32,745 nt of DNA from Streptomyces chilikensis (GTDB lineage: Bacteria; Actinomycetota; Actinomycetes; Streptomycetales; Streptomycetaceae). The stretch spans positions 4,288,630 through 4,321,374 of the forward strand of contig NZ_LWCC02000005.1 of assembly GCF_001642695.1 (NCBI RefSeq). The letters run 5' to 3'. The notes below the pieces were generated by a model. That model saw nothing but the letters and a program-made list of their open reading frames with translations, was not told the DNA's origin and searched no databases. Made by a program: the position numbers and the translations under genes. This document shows positions 14,688-22,522 of this stretch, in pieces; position 1 is the stretch's first letter, and every line of letters begins with the position of its first letter.

Positions 14688-15430
14688 CGGTGCTGCTCCT
14701 TCGCACGGGGCTGCCGGCGGGGCGGCGCGCTGTCGTCGCCGCCGGACAGTTCGGGGTGGCGGTCACGGATGGCCCCGACGTCGGCGAAGACCTGCCGCAG
14801 GTGGCCGCGGAGCGCCGTGCCGGTGCCGCCCGCGTCCCCCCGCTCCAGGGCGTCGACCACGTCGGTGTGCTGCTGGACCAGCAGGGTGATCCGGTCCTCC
14901 GGGGGGAGCGACAGCCGCCGCGCCCGGTCCAGGTGGGCCTTGGCCCGCCCCGCCACCGGCCAGACGTCTCCGTGCCCGCCGACCGCCATCAGCCGGGCGT
15001 GGAACTCCTCGTCGAGCCGGAGGAACGTCTCCGGGTCGCCGCGCCGGCCGGCCTCGGCCTGCCCGGCGAGCAGGGCCCGCGGCTCCAGGACGTCCCGCTC
15101 GGTGGCCTGCGGCACACCGTCGCGCAGGGCGGCCGGCTCCAGCGCCTCACGGACGAACCGGGCGGAGGCCACGGCCTGCGGCCGGATCCACGACACGAAG
15201 GTGCCCAGCTGCGGATACACGTCCACCAGGCCCTCCTCGCCGAGCAGGACCAGGCTCTCGCGGAGCGGCGTGCGGCTCACGCCGAGCTCGGCCGCCAGGT
15301 CGTTCTCCGACAGCGCCGCGCCCGGGCGCAGCTCCAGCCCCGCGATCCGCGCGCGCAGGAACTCGTACACGAGCCGTCCGGTGTTCCGCCCCCGTGCGCG
15401 CGCCGCGTGCAACCCGTTGGCCGAGACCAT
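14684..15430 (-). CDS. GntR-family regulator, FadR/FCD subgroup, 248 aa
   Basis: Operon-encoded transcription factor, probably sensing KDG/KDPG or a uronate. The winged HTH is LVYEFLRARIAGLELRPGAALSENDLAAELGVSRTPLRESLVLLGEEGLVDV (~20-75). The FCD effector domain shows the metal-binding pattern with Asp/His in RLDEEFHARL, His in QQHTDVVDALERGD and His in LRGHLRQV. ATG at 15430 was chosen because GGAGGGGAG lies about seven bases upstream; the frame runs on to 15634 without coding character. It is the first gene of the operon, so autoregulated expression is likely. The effector is inferred from gene context, not read from sequence. Confidence 0.88.
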   Translation of the reverse strand: MVSANGLHAARARGRNTGRLVYEFLRARIAGLELRPGAALSENDLAAELGVSRTPLRESLVLLGEEGLVDVYPQLGTFVSWIRPQAVASARFVREALEPAALRDGVPQATERDVLEPRALLAGQAEAGRRGDPETFLRLDEEFHARLMAVGGHGDVWPVAGRAKAHLDRARRLSLPPEDRITLLVQQHTDVVDALERGDAGGTGTALRGHLRQVFADVGAIRDRHPELSGGDDSAPPRRQPRAKEQHR

Positions 15431-15468
15431 CGCGGGTCTCCCCTCCCGACCTCGTCCGACGTGCTTGT

Positions 15469-15496
15469 ACGGTAGTCGACGAGCCAGGTGCCGCAA
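15469..15496 (-). promoter_or_regulatory. Candidate promoter of the KDG/KDPG operon
   Basis: On the minus strand TTGCGG (15496-15491) and TACCGT (15474-15469) are separated by 16 bases, about 40 bases ahead of the regulator start. The -35 is a moderate match and the -10 has the TAxxxT form. Confidence 0.4.
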
Positions 15497-15599
15497 TGAC
15501 CCGGATGGGCCATTCCCCCGCCCTCTCCCTCCCCGTCCGAGAGGCATTTCCCCTGCGGGGAAGCAAGTGGACGAGCAACACGCCGCCACGGTGCCCCCG

Positions 15600-15643
15600 G
15601 CCGCCCTGATGCCGCCCCCGGCGGGCGGTGCCATCAGGGCGGC
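15600..15643 (-). terminator. Terminator downstream of the snapalysin gene
   Basis: GCCGCCCTGATG (15600-15611) pairs with CATCAGGGCGGC (15632-15643). Inside it CCGCCC (15612-15617) pairs with GGGCGG (15623-15628), giving a long stem with a three-base bulge, about 40 bases past the stop. Confidence 0.7.
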
Positions 15644-15682
15644 GACCGCGCGGGGGCGGCGCCGGACGGTCCCGGGCCGGCC

Positions 15683-16258
15683 CTAGTGGGCGTCGACGAG
15701 GGTGCGGCCGCCGGCGGGGACGGGCGCGGTCAGGCGGTTGGCGTAGAAGGACTCGACGCGGGCCTGTTCGGTCAGGTTGGGGACCGCGTTGGTGCAGCTG
15801 GTGCCGGCGCTCGACCCGGACATCAGCTGGGAGCACGGGCCGGGCTTGGTGTCGGGCAGGCCGAGGCTGTGGCCGAGCTCGTGGGCGGCGATGCGCGTCT
15901 TGTTGTACCCCTGCGACACGGCCTGGCTGCCGAGTTCGACGCGGACCTGGCCCCCGGGGCGGACCGGTCCGAGATAGGCCTGCGGCCAGCCGCTGGTGGC
16001 GACGATCACGATCTCGGCCCGGGTGCCGGGCGCGGCCTCGACCAGTTCGACGTTGTCGACGTTCGCGTTCCAGGAGGCGACTCCGGCGGCGATCGCCGAC
16101 TCCCAGCCGACGGCGCGGCTGTCGTCGTAGCGGAGCGTCACCACCGCCGCTGCGTCCACCGCCCCCGCCGGGGCGGGCGTGGCCTGCGCCGCCGTGGCCG
16201 CTGCCAGGGTGATCGCCGCGGCGGCGCCGGCTGTCTTCAGCCACAAGAACTTCTGCAT
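15683..16258 (-). CDS. snpA: Snapalysin-type zinc metalloprotease (M7), 191 aa
   Basis: Secreted small neutral protease. A signal peptide (LWLKTAGAAAAITLAAATAAQA, cleaved near residue 26) is followed by a very short pro-region. The metzincin zinc site AAHELGHSLGLPD places His126, Glu127, His130 and Asp136, the Asp as third ligand being the hallmark of snapalysins. A Cys pair, GPCSQLMSG and GTSCTNAVP, probably forms the family disulfide. The protein is shorter than many snapalysin precursors (about 220-230 residues), mainly in the propeptide. The usual divergent LysR activator gene is absent; the upstream neighbour is an SDR. AAGGGA lies five bases before the ATG. Confidence 0.92.
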   Translation of the reverse strand: MQKFLWLKTAGAAAAITLAAATAAQATPAPAGAVDAAAVVTLRYDDSRAVGWESAIAAGVASWNANVDNVELVEAAPGTRAEIVIVATSGWPQAYLGPVRPGGQVRVELGSQAVSQGYNKTRIAAHELGHSLGLPDTKPGPCSQLMSGSSAGTSCTNAVPNLTEQARVESFYANRLTAPVPAGGRTLVDAH

Positions 16259-16663
16259 AGCTGTCCCTTCACTCGTGGGGGCGGCCCCGCTGGGGACCGG
16301 GGTGGGGGAGGAGATCCGCGGCGACGGGGTATGCGCTCGTGGGAACTCCTGGCTCTCCGGAACTCCATGACTCTGCCCAGCACGACGGCTTAGTCATGCA
16401 CATGCCATGCAAGATCGGCCGGAAAGGATCCATGGCACACGCGGCACGGCGCGCCCGCCGCCCGCGAACCGGCCGGTCACGCGTCGGCCGGCCCGCCGGA
16501 GGCGTCGGCTCCGACCCGGCGTCAGGCCGGTTCGAGACCTTCCGGTTCACGTCCTCCTTCCTCCGGACCCGGAGGAAGGAGGACGTGAACCGCGCCGACG
16601 ACGGCGGTCCGGTGGGGGAGCGCGGCGTCCGCCGGGGATGGCCCCCGCGTGGTGCCCGCCGGG
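16259..16663. other. Interval upstream of snapalysin containing a large palindrome
   Basis: No gene recognised in these 405 bases. The left part is the snapalysin promoter region and includes three closely spaced CATGC motifs at about 16396-16412. The right part holds the 48-bp palindrome described separately. Confidence 0.5.
16544..16591 (-). terminator. 48-bp near-perfect palindrome, probable SDR terminator
   Basis: The 23-base arms at 16544-16566 and 16569-16591 are exact reverse complements with only two bases between them (arm ends GGTTCACGTCC and GGACGTGAACC). It begins 73 bases past the SDR stop. No T-run follows. Each arm also carries AAGGAGGACGTG, a ribosome-site-plus-start look-alike, on both strands. 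Confidence 0.6.
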
Positions 16664-17440
16664 TCAGGCGGCCGTGAGGGGTTCGCCGGTGATGCCGGCG
16701 AGGAGGGCCAGCAGGCGCTCCTGGACGTCGAGGTCGTAGGCGGCCGGGTTGGCCCTCAGGGACACGCGGTGCTTGAGGTAGCGGCCGGTGACCAGCGCCT
16801 CCGGCTCGTCCGAGGAGGCCAGCCACACCGGGGTCTCGGCGCCGTCCGGCAGTGCGTCCGTGGCGTCCGGACCGCCGAGCCGGGTGCGGACCCAGCCGGG
16901 GTCCACCGCGTTGACCACGGTGTCCGGCCACAGCCGCGCCACGGCGAACGCCAGCACCACGTCCATGAGCTTGCTGTCGGAATAGGCCTGCATGCCGTCC
17001 CACTCGCGCTTCTCGAGCGTCAGGTCGTCGAAGTCCAGGCGGCCTTCGGACTCCAGTCCCGAGGTGAGGTACACCAGCCGTGCCGGGCGGGGGAGCAGCG
17101 CGGTCAGCAGGTAGGGCGCCACCACGTTGACCTGGAAGATCTGGCCCAGGCCGTCGGCGGTCACCACCCGCCGGGCCGCGCCGCCGCCCACGCCGGCGTT
17201 GTGGATCACGGTGTCGAAGGGCCCGGCCCCGGCCGCCGCGGCGGCCAGCGCGCGGGTGCCCTCCAGCGACGCCAGGTCGCCGGCCAGCACCGCGGCGGCG
17301 CCGGGCAGCGAGGCCCGCAGCTCCGCGGCGCGCTGTTCGTCGCGGGCGTGGGCCACGACGTGATGTCCGGCCTCGATCAGTACGCGGGCGGTCTCGTGGC
17401 CGATGCCCTGGGCGGAACCGGTGATGAAGATGCTGCTCAA
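16664..17440 (-). CDS. SDR-family oxidoreductase, 258 aa
   Basis: NAD(P)-dependent short-chain dehydrogenase of unknown substrate. The cofactor motif ITGSAQGIGHETARVL is at residues ~6-21, the acidic/basic cofactor selector region is HARDEQRA, and IHNAGVGGG replaces the usual NNAG. The catalytic Ser lies in VYLTSGLES and Tyr/Lys in QAYSDSKLMD. The C-terminal part (VNAVDPGWVRTRLGG, then LVTGRYLKHRVSLRANPAAYD) resembles retinol-dehydrogenase-like SDRs. No ATG or GTG fits. TTG at 17440, with GGAG ten bases upstream, is the best start, immediately preceding SSIFITG. A CebR-like box lies about 175 bases upstream on the shared divergent region with the beta-glucosidase. Confidence 0.82.
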   Translation of the reverse strand: MSSIFITGSAQGIGHETARVLIEAGHHVVAHARDEQRAAELRASLPGAAAVLAGDLASLEGTRALAAAAAGAGPFDTVIHNAGVGGGAARRVVTADGLGQIFQVNVVAPYLLTALLPRPARLVYLTSGLESEGRLDFDDLTLEKREWDGMQAYSDSKLMDVVLAFAVARLWPDTVVNAVDPGWVRTRLGGPDATDALPDGAETPVWLASSDEPEALVTGRYLKHRVSLRANPAAYDLDVQERLLALLAGITGEPLTAA

Positions 17441-17615
17441 GGTGCGTCGTCTCCCATGACGGAGCGGTGAGGGGGCCGGCGGCCGTCCTCGCTTCCCGCC
17501 CAGGCGCCGGTGGTGCCGCAACCCCTCCGGCGCCGCCGAGTCGGCTTGTGGGCGCGCCCGGCGGCGAGACGGAACCCGTCGCCGCACCGGGCCCGGCAGA
17601 CGATACCGCCACGCG

Positions 17616-17629
17616 TGGGAGCGCTCCCG
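17616..17629. promoter_or_regulatory. CebR-like box 1 (13/14 match)
   Basis: TGGGAGCGCTCCCG matches the CebR consensus TGGGAGCGCTCCCA at 13 of 14 positions. It lies between the SDR and beta-glucosidase genes, nearer the SDR, 284 bases from the perfect copy. Confidence 0.7.
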
Positions 17630-17818
17630 ACCCGGTGCCGACACGCCGTCGTCCCCGCTGCCCCCGCCGCCCTGCGCGACGGTTCCTGACGCGCGGTCGG
17701 CCGGGCGGCGCGAGGGGGGGGCGGGGCGCGGCGCCTCACGCCGGCCGCACCCGCGCCCGCGCCGGGACACGTCGCCCCGCCCGGCCGCCACGTGACGGAA
17801 CCGGGCCACCTCGCAGGG

Positions 17819-17845
17819 ACCTTCGGTGCCGCGACTTCCGAAGGT
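17819..17845. promoter_or_regulatory. Inverted repeat upstream of the beta-glucosidase promoter
   Basis: ACCTTCGG (17819-17826) and CCGAAGGT (17838-17845) flank 11 bases and end 13 bases before the -35 hexamer. This is an activator-like position. Binding protein unknown. Confidence 0.4.
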
Positions 17846-17858
17846 TCTGTGACGGCTG

Positions 17859-17888
17859 TTGACAGCGGAGTGCCCCGCTGGCTTTATG
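17859..17888 (+). promoter_or_regulatory. Sigma-70-type promoter of the beta-glucosidase gene
   Basis: TTGACA (17859-17864) and TTTATG (17883-17888) are 18 bases apart. The perfect CebR box begins 12 bases after the -10, covering the expected start site. Confidence 0.65.
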
Positions 17889-17899
17889 AACCGTAGGGA

Positions 17900-17913
17900 T
17901 GGGAGCGCTCCCA
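17900..17913. promoter_or_regulatory. CebR box 2, perfect match
   Basis: TGGGAGCGCTCCCA is identical to the operator of CebR, the LacI-family cellobiose/cellotriose-responsive repressor of streptomycetes. Symmetry extends outward to 17896-17917. Its position over the predicted start site implies direct repression relieved by cello-oligosaccharides. Confidence 0.88.
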
Positions 17914-18418
17914 TCCCCGTGCGTGCACGTCCTCTCGATCCTGTGAAGCACCGGAACGGCACACAGCGGGACAGAAGCGATCGCGTCGCCTGCGGACCTC
18001 CAAGGCGGGATCCGTGATCGCGGGCCGCTCTCTCCCGCGGGTGCCGCGGCGGCGGCCGGCTCCCCGGCGCGACCCGATCCGTCGAGCCGCGCCGCCGGCT
18101 CCGCCCGTACCACCGCACCGGAACCACCGCACCGCCCGCATCGCAAGGACGCACCACCCCAACCGCACCGCCCGCACCACGGTCCCGCCGTCCTTCCCCG
18201 CGGCGGGACCGCCCCTCCCAGGGGGCAGGCCGGCGTCCCGCGCCGGTGCCGGGGGCCGCCGCCCGGGCACCGGCACGTGCCTTCGCCGCCTGCCCCGCCG
18301 TCGCACCGGAAGGACGTTCCGCTACGGCATTCGTGGCCCTTTCCGTCCGGGCCGCCCCGGAACGGGAACCCTTCCGGTCCCGCCCGCTTCCGCTCCCGCG
18401 CATCCGAAAGGCCTGTCG
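17914..18418 (+). other. Long, hairpin-rich leader of the beta-glucosidase transcript
   Basis: About 500 bases separate the CebR-controlled promoter from the ATG, with no recognisable gene. Visible structures are: an 11-bp stem at 18180-18190/18201-18211 (CGGTCCCGCCG with its complement), a small stem GCCCC/GGGGC at 18211-18226, and GCCGGTGCC/GGCACCGGC at 18242-18274. A 15-base direct repeat, ACCGCACCGCCCGCA, occurs at 18126-18140 and 18162-18176. A second, nearer promoter cannot be excluded. Confidence 0.5.
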
Positions 18419-20680
18419 ATGAGCCCCACGACATACCACCGCGGCCGTTCAGGCTTCCGCCGCCGCAAACGGCTGACCACGGCCCTGTCCGTCGTCTCCG
18501 CCTTCCTCACGCTGGCCGTGCTGACGGTCGCGCAGCCGTCGGCCGACGCCTCCGCGCAGGCCGCGGCCCTGCCGTACCAGGACGCCTCCCTGGCCGTCGA
18601 CGAACGGGTGGACGACCTGCTGGCCCGGATGACGCTGGACGACAAGATCGGCCAGATGACGCAGGCGGACAAGGACTCGATCGTCCCCCAGTCCGACGTG
18701 AACACCTACCGCCTCGGCTCGGTCCTGTCCGGCGGCGACGGCACGGTGAGCCCCAACACCGCGCAGACCTGGGCCGACACCTACGACGGTCTCCAGCGCC
18801 AGGCCCTCGCCACACCGCTCGCCATCCCGATGATCTACGGCATCGACGCGGTGCACGGCGCCAACGCCGTCCGGGGGGCGACGATCTTCCCGCACAACAT
18901 CGGCCTGGGCGCGACCCGTGATCCGGCGCTCGTCGAGCGGATCGGCCGCGCGGTCGCCGAGGAGGTGTCCGGAACGGGCGTCGACTGGACCTTCGCCCCG
19001 TGCCTGTGCGTGGCCCGCAACGACCGCTGGGGCCGGACCTACGAGTCGTTCGGCGAGACGCCCGAGCTGGTCTCCTCCATGGCCACCGTCGTCGACGGCT
19101 TCCAGGGCGCCGACGGGCCCGGCTCGGCGCCCGCCTCCGTGCTGGCCACCGCCAAGCACTACATCGGCGACGGCGGCACCACGAACGGGACCGACCAGGG
19201 CGACACCCGGCTGACCGAGGCCGAACTGCGCTCCGTCCACCTCCCGCCGTTCAAGGCGGCGGTGGACCGCGGCGTCGGCTCGGTGATGCTCTCGTACAGC
19301 AGCTGGAACGGCGTCAAGGTGCACGGACACAAGTTCCTCGTCACCGACCTGCTCAAGGGAGAACTGGGCTTCGACGGCTTCGTGGTCTCCGACTGGGCCG
19401 CCGTCGACCAGCTCGACGGGCAGACCGGCTTCACCGCCGCCGAGGTGACCAAGGCGGTCAACGCGGGCGTCGACATGGTCATGGTGCCGTACGACTACAA
19501 GAAGTTCATCAGCCTGCTGCGCGGTGAGGTGAACGCCGGCCGGGTCCCGATGTCCCGCATCGACGACGCCAACCGCCGCATCCTCACCCAGAAGTTCCGG
19601 GTCGGGCTGTTCGAGAAGCCGTTGACCGATCGCGCGTACACCTCGACGGTCGGTTCCGCCGAGCACCGGGCGCTGGCCCGCCAGGCCGTGCGCCAGTCGC
19701 AGGTGCTGCTCAAGAACGAGGGCGGAGTGCTGCCGCTCGCCAAGTCGGCCAAGCTGTTCGTCGCCGGGAAGTCGGCCGACGACATCGGCAACATGAGCGG
19801 CGGCTGGACGATGAGCTGGCAGGGCAGGAGCGGTGACATCACCCCCGGCACCACCGTTCTCGAGGGCATCCGGGAGACCGCCACCGATCCCTCGCGCGTC
19901 ACCTACGAGCGGTACGGGAACGGCATCGACGGCAGCTACACCGCCGCGGTCGCCGTGGTCGGCGAGACCCCGTACGCCGAGGGGAAGGGCGACAGGCCGG
20001 GCGCGATGGGCCTCGACCAGGAGGACCTGCAGACCCTGGCCAAGCTGAAGGCGAGCGGCGTGCCGGTGGTGGTCGTGCTGGTCTCCGGCCGGCCGCTGGA
20101 CATCGCCGCGCAACTGCCGGACTGGAAGGCGCTGATCGCTGCCTGGCTGCCGGGCACGGAGGGCGGCGGCGTGTCCGACGTGCTGTTCGGCGACCACCGG
20201 CCGACCGGCAAACTGCCCGTGACGTGGATGCGCGGCGCCTCGCAGCAGCCGATCAACCAGGGCGACGGCAAGGACGCCCTGTTCCCCTACGGCCACGGAC
20301 TGACGTACGGCACGGGGACCGATCCCACGCCCACCCCCACGCCGACCCCCACCCCCACCCCGACACCGGGCACCGGGCTCTGCACCGCGACCACCAAGGT
20401 GACCGGCTCCTGGTCCGGCGGCTACCAGGCCGACGTCACGGTGCGCAACACCGGCACCGCCCCGCTGACCGGCTGGGCGGCGAGCTGGGACCTCGGCACC
20501 CGGACGGTCACCAACGTGTGGAACGGCACGCCGACGACCAGCGGCGGACGGGTCACCGTGCGCAACACGCCCTGGAACGGCACGGTTCCGGCCGGAGGCA
20601 CGGTCACCTTCGGCTACACGGCGAACGGGTCCGCGGACGGCCTGCCCGTCCCGGCCTGCGCCGGGACGACGGGCGGCTGA
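18419..20680 (+). CDS. Secreted GH3 beta-glucosidase with C-terminal CBM2, 753 aa
   Basis: Hydrolyses cello-oligosaccharides or other beta-glucosides outside the cell. The signal peptide has an Arg-rich n-region (FRRRKRLTTALSV) and ends near ADASAQA; a Tat route is possible. The GH3 catalytic domain includes YGIDAVHGANAV, a Cys-containing APCLCVARNDRWGRTYESFGE, ATAKHYIGDGG, and the nucleophile Asp325 in GFVVSDWAA. The second GH3 domain follows (QVLLKNEGGVLPL, DVLFGDHRPTGKLPVTW). A Pro-Thr linker (~637-652) leads to a family 2 cellulose-binding module from ~654, with paired Cys and Trp in GSWSGGYQ, NVWNG and PWNGTVPAGG. GAAAGG lies eight bases before the ATG. Regulation by CebR is strongly indicated upstream. 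Confidence 0.95.
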   Translation: MSPTTYHRGRSGFRRRKRLTTALSVVSAFLTLAVLTVAQPSADASAQAAALPYQDASLAVDERVDDLLARMTLDDKIGQMTQADKDSIVPQSDVNTYRLGSVLSGGDGTVSPNTAQTWADTYDGLQRQALATPLAIPMIYGIDAVHGANAVRGATIFPHNIGLGATRDPALVERIGRAVAEEVSGTGVDWTFAPCLCVARNDRWGRTYESFGETPELVSSMATVVDGFQGADGPGSAPASVLATAKHYIGDGGTTNGTDQGDTRLTEAELRSVHLPPFKAAVDRGVGSVMLSYSSWNGVKVHGHKFLVTDLLKGELGFDGFVVSDWAAVDQLDGQTGFTAAEVTKAVNAGVDMVMVPYDYKKFISLLRGEVNAGRVPMSRIDDANRRILTQKFRVGLFEKPLTDRAYTSTVGSAEHRALARQAVRQSQVLLKNEGGVLPLAKSAKLFVAGKSADDIGNMSGGWTMSWQGRSGDITPGTTVLEGIRETATDPSRVTYERYGNGIDGSYTAAVAVVGETPYAEGKGDRPGAMGLDQEDLQTLAKLKASGVPVVVVLVSGRPLDIAAQLPDWKALIAAWLPGTEGGGVSDVLFGDHRPTGKLPVTWMRGASQQPINQGDGKDALFPYGHGLTYGTGTDPTPTPTPTPTPTPTPGTGLCTATTKVTGSWSGGYQADVTVRNTGTAPLTGWAASWDLGTRTVTNVWNGTPTTSGGRVTVRNTPWNGTVPAGGTVTFGYTANGSADGLPVPACAGTTGG

Positions 20681-20700
20681 GCCGGGGAGCCCCGCACTCC

Positions 20701-20746
20701 GGCCGCCACCGCCTCCCCGCCCGCGCGGCGGGGGGCGGTGGCGGCC
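20701..20746 (+). terminator. Strong terminator after the beta-glucosidase
   Basis: A 13-base stem, GGCCGCCACCGCC (20701-20713) with its exact complement (20734-20746), is continued by CCCCGCC/GGCGGGG (20715-20721/20727-20733), with one bulged base and a five-base loop. It starts 20 bases past the stop. Confidence 0.88.
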
Positions 20747-20865
20747 GTGCGGCACGCGCGGACGGGGGCGCCGCACCGGGACGCGGCGGCGGTGGACGGG
20801 CACGGATGTCGGAGACGCCGCGTAAGGTCCTGCCGTTCCCGCGCACCGCTCCCCGGAGGCCGTCC

Positions 20866-21765
20866 ATGACCCGGCACACGCCGCCCCGTCCCGTCGACGT
20901 GGCGACGCTCTTCCCGGAGCTCGCCCCGTTCCGCCGCGAGGCGGTCCGGCTCCATCCGAGGGCGGGGGAGCCGTCGTACCGGGAGAACTCGCTCGGAGGG
21001 CCGCTGATGTGGCCGGCGGAGGAGGCCTGGCCGGTCTGCGCGGACGCCGAGGCGCACGTCGACCTGGGCGACGGCGTTCCCGGCGGGCCCCGGACGCCGC
21101 TCGTCCCCGTCCTGCAGGTCCACCGGGCGGACGCGCCCGGCATCCCGTTCCCGGCCGGGCGCGACCTGCTGCAGGTGCTGTGGTGCCCGTTCGACCACGA
21201 CCCGCAGTACTGCCCCAGCCCCGTGGTCCACTGGCGGACGGCGGAGACCGTGGGCGAGGTGCGGGCCACTCCGCCCGCGCCGGCCGACGCCGTCGCGTCG
21301 TACCTGCCGGCGCCCTGCGTGCTGCACCCGGAACGGGTCACGGAATATCCGGACGCCGACCTGCCGAGGGAGCTCCGGGCCGCCCTCCGCGACCGTTTCG
21401 ACAGGCTCGAGGAGGAGACCGGCCTGGAGTACGAGGACGACCTGGCCTCGGCGCCCGGCACCAAACTGGGCGGCTACCCCGGCTGGACCCAGGCCCCCCA
21501 GTGGCCCGGCTGCGACGGGTGCGGACGCCCCATGGAGCACCTGCTGACCGTCGCCAGCTGGGAGTACGACGGCCTGTGGAGCAGCTGGATCCCCGTGGAG
21601 GACCGGTCCGTGGCCGAGAGCGGGCGGGAGGACTTCCGCGACGAGCGGTCCCTGTCCGTCCGCGCACCGGCCGGCCTGATGCTCGGCGACGCGGGCGGTG
21701 TCCACCTCTTCGAGTGCCGCGCCTGCCCCGACCGCCCGGTCGCCCACCGCTTCGACTGCTCCTGA
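20866..21765 (+). CDS. DUF1963-like protein, 299 aa
   Basis: Cytoplasmic protein resembling the YwqG/DUF1963 family; function not established. Family-like blocks are YRENSLGGPLMWPAEEAWPVC near the N-terminus, LLQVLWCPFDHDPQYCP, and TKLGGYPGWTQAPQWPGC in the middle. Two CxxC pairs, CDGCG (~residue 220) and CRACP near the C-terminus, could bind zinc. ATG at 20866 was chosen because GGAGG lies six bases upstream; an in-frame ATG at 20806 lacks a ribosome site. It follows the beta-glucosidase terminator, so it is separately transcribed. The next gene encodes a HAD-like protein on the same strand. Confidence 0.8.
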   Translation: MTRHTPPRPVDVATLFPELAPFRREAVRLHPRAGEPSYRENSLGGPLMWPAEEAWPVCADAEAHVDLGDGVPGGPRTPLVPVLQVHRADAPGIPFPAGRDLLQVLWCPFDHDPQYCPSPVVHWRTAETVGEVRATPPAPADAVASYLPAPCVLHPERVTEYPDADLPRELRAALRDRFDRLEEETGLEYEDDLASAPGTKLGGYPGWTQAPQWPGCDGCGRPMEHLLTVASWEYDGLWSSWIPVEDRSVAESGREDFRDERSLSVRAPAGLMLGDAGGVHLFECRACPDRPVAHRFDCS

Positions 21766-21810
21766 CACCCGCCGGCGCCCCGGGTCGCCGGCCGTACCGG
21801 AAGGGGGGCC

Positions 21811-21826
21811 TGAGTACGCGTACTCA
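21811..21826. promoter_or_regulatory. 16-bp perfect palindrome before the HAD-like gene
   Basis: TGAGTACGCGTACTCA is fully self-complementary and lies 58 bases ahead of the ATG at 21885. The size fits an operator for a dimeric regulator. No regulator gene is adjacent. Confidence 0.5.
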
Positions 21827-21884
21827 TGACCCCGCCCGCCGTCCGGGCGACGCTGGACACGCACGCCGACACGAGGGGGGAACC

Positions 21885-22460
21885 ATGAGCCGGCCGCTGC
21901 TCTTTCTCGACGTCGACGGGCCGCTCAACCCGTACGCCGCCGTGCGGCAGCACCCCCTGCCCGGCTACCGGGCACGTCCCGTCCCCGGCACCCTCCCGGT
22001 CCGGCCCTGGCGGCTCTGGCTCAACCCGGCACACGGCCCCGCCCTGCTCCGCCAGGGCTTCGACATCTGCTGGGCCACCGCCTGGATGGCCGACGCCAAC
22101 CGGCACATCGGCCCCGTCCTCGGTCTCCCCGAACTCGACTTCGTCGACTTCGGCGACGACCTGTTCCGGGAGCGCGCCGACGGCGTCCACTGGAAGACCG
22201 CGGCGATCGTCGAGCACGCCGCGGGCCGCCCGTTCCTCTGGGTCGACGACGAGACGACCCTCCTGGACGACCTGTACGTCGCCGCCTGGAGCCCCACCCC
22301 CGCGGCCCTGCACCACGTCGACCCCCGCGTCGGGCTGCGCCTGGAGGACTTCCTCGCACTGGACGACCTGGCGGCCGGCCTCGGCGGTCCGCACGGCGGG
22401 AACGGCCACCACGACCGCGCGGAGGCCGCCGGAGCGGGAGGCGCGCGCTCCATCCGCTGA
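21885..22460 (+). CDS. HAD-like hydrolase family protein, 191 aa
   Basis: Probable phosphatase-like protein of unknown substrate. HAD motif I is LLFLDVDGPLNP with both Asp residues (10 and 12). Motif II appears as DICWATAWMAD with the Thr, motif III as the Lys in VHWKTAAIV, and motif IV as FLWVDDETT. No large cap domain is present. The C-terminal ~25 residues are Gly/Ala/His-rich and probably disordered. The ATG is preceded by a GGGGGG-containing ribosome site. It lies downstream of the DUF1963-like gene and convergent to a PLP decarboxylase, with only 62 bases between their stops. Confidence 0.8.
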   Translation: MSRPLLFLDVDGPLNPYAAVRQHPLPGYRARPVPGTLPVRPWRLWLNPAHGPALLRQGFDICWATAWMADANRHIGPVLGLPELDFVDFGDDLFRERADGVHWKTAAIVEHAAGRPFLWVDDETTLLDDLYVAAWSPTPAALHHVDPRVGLRLEDFLALDDLAAGLGGPHGGNGHHDRAEAAGAGGARSIR

Positions 22461-22522
22461 GCCGCGGGGCCGGTCCACGCGACCCCGGGCTTCCGGTCAC
22501 CCGCCCGCGCCGCCACCGGACC

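Noticed and set aside
17711-17735. G-rich run as a possible G-quadruplex
   Set aside because: G-runs are frequent by chance at this base composition and the run is not placed at a promoter or ribosome site.
18014-18418. In-frame N-terminal extension of the beta-glucosidase starting at 18014
   Set aside because: The added ~135 residues are Arg/Pro-rich without a fold, while the ATG at 18419 has a ribosome site followed by a proper signal peptide.
22461-22522. Terminator between the HAD-like and decarboxylase genes
   Set aside because: Only short, interrupted complementarity is visible; not strong enough to annotate.
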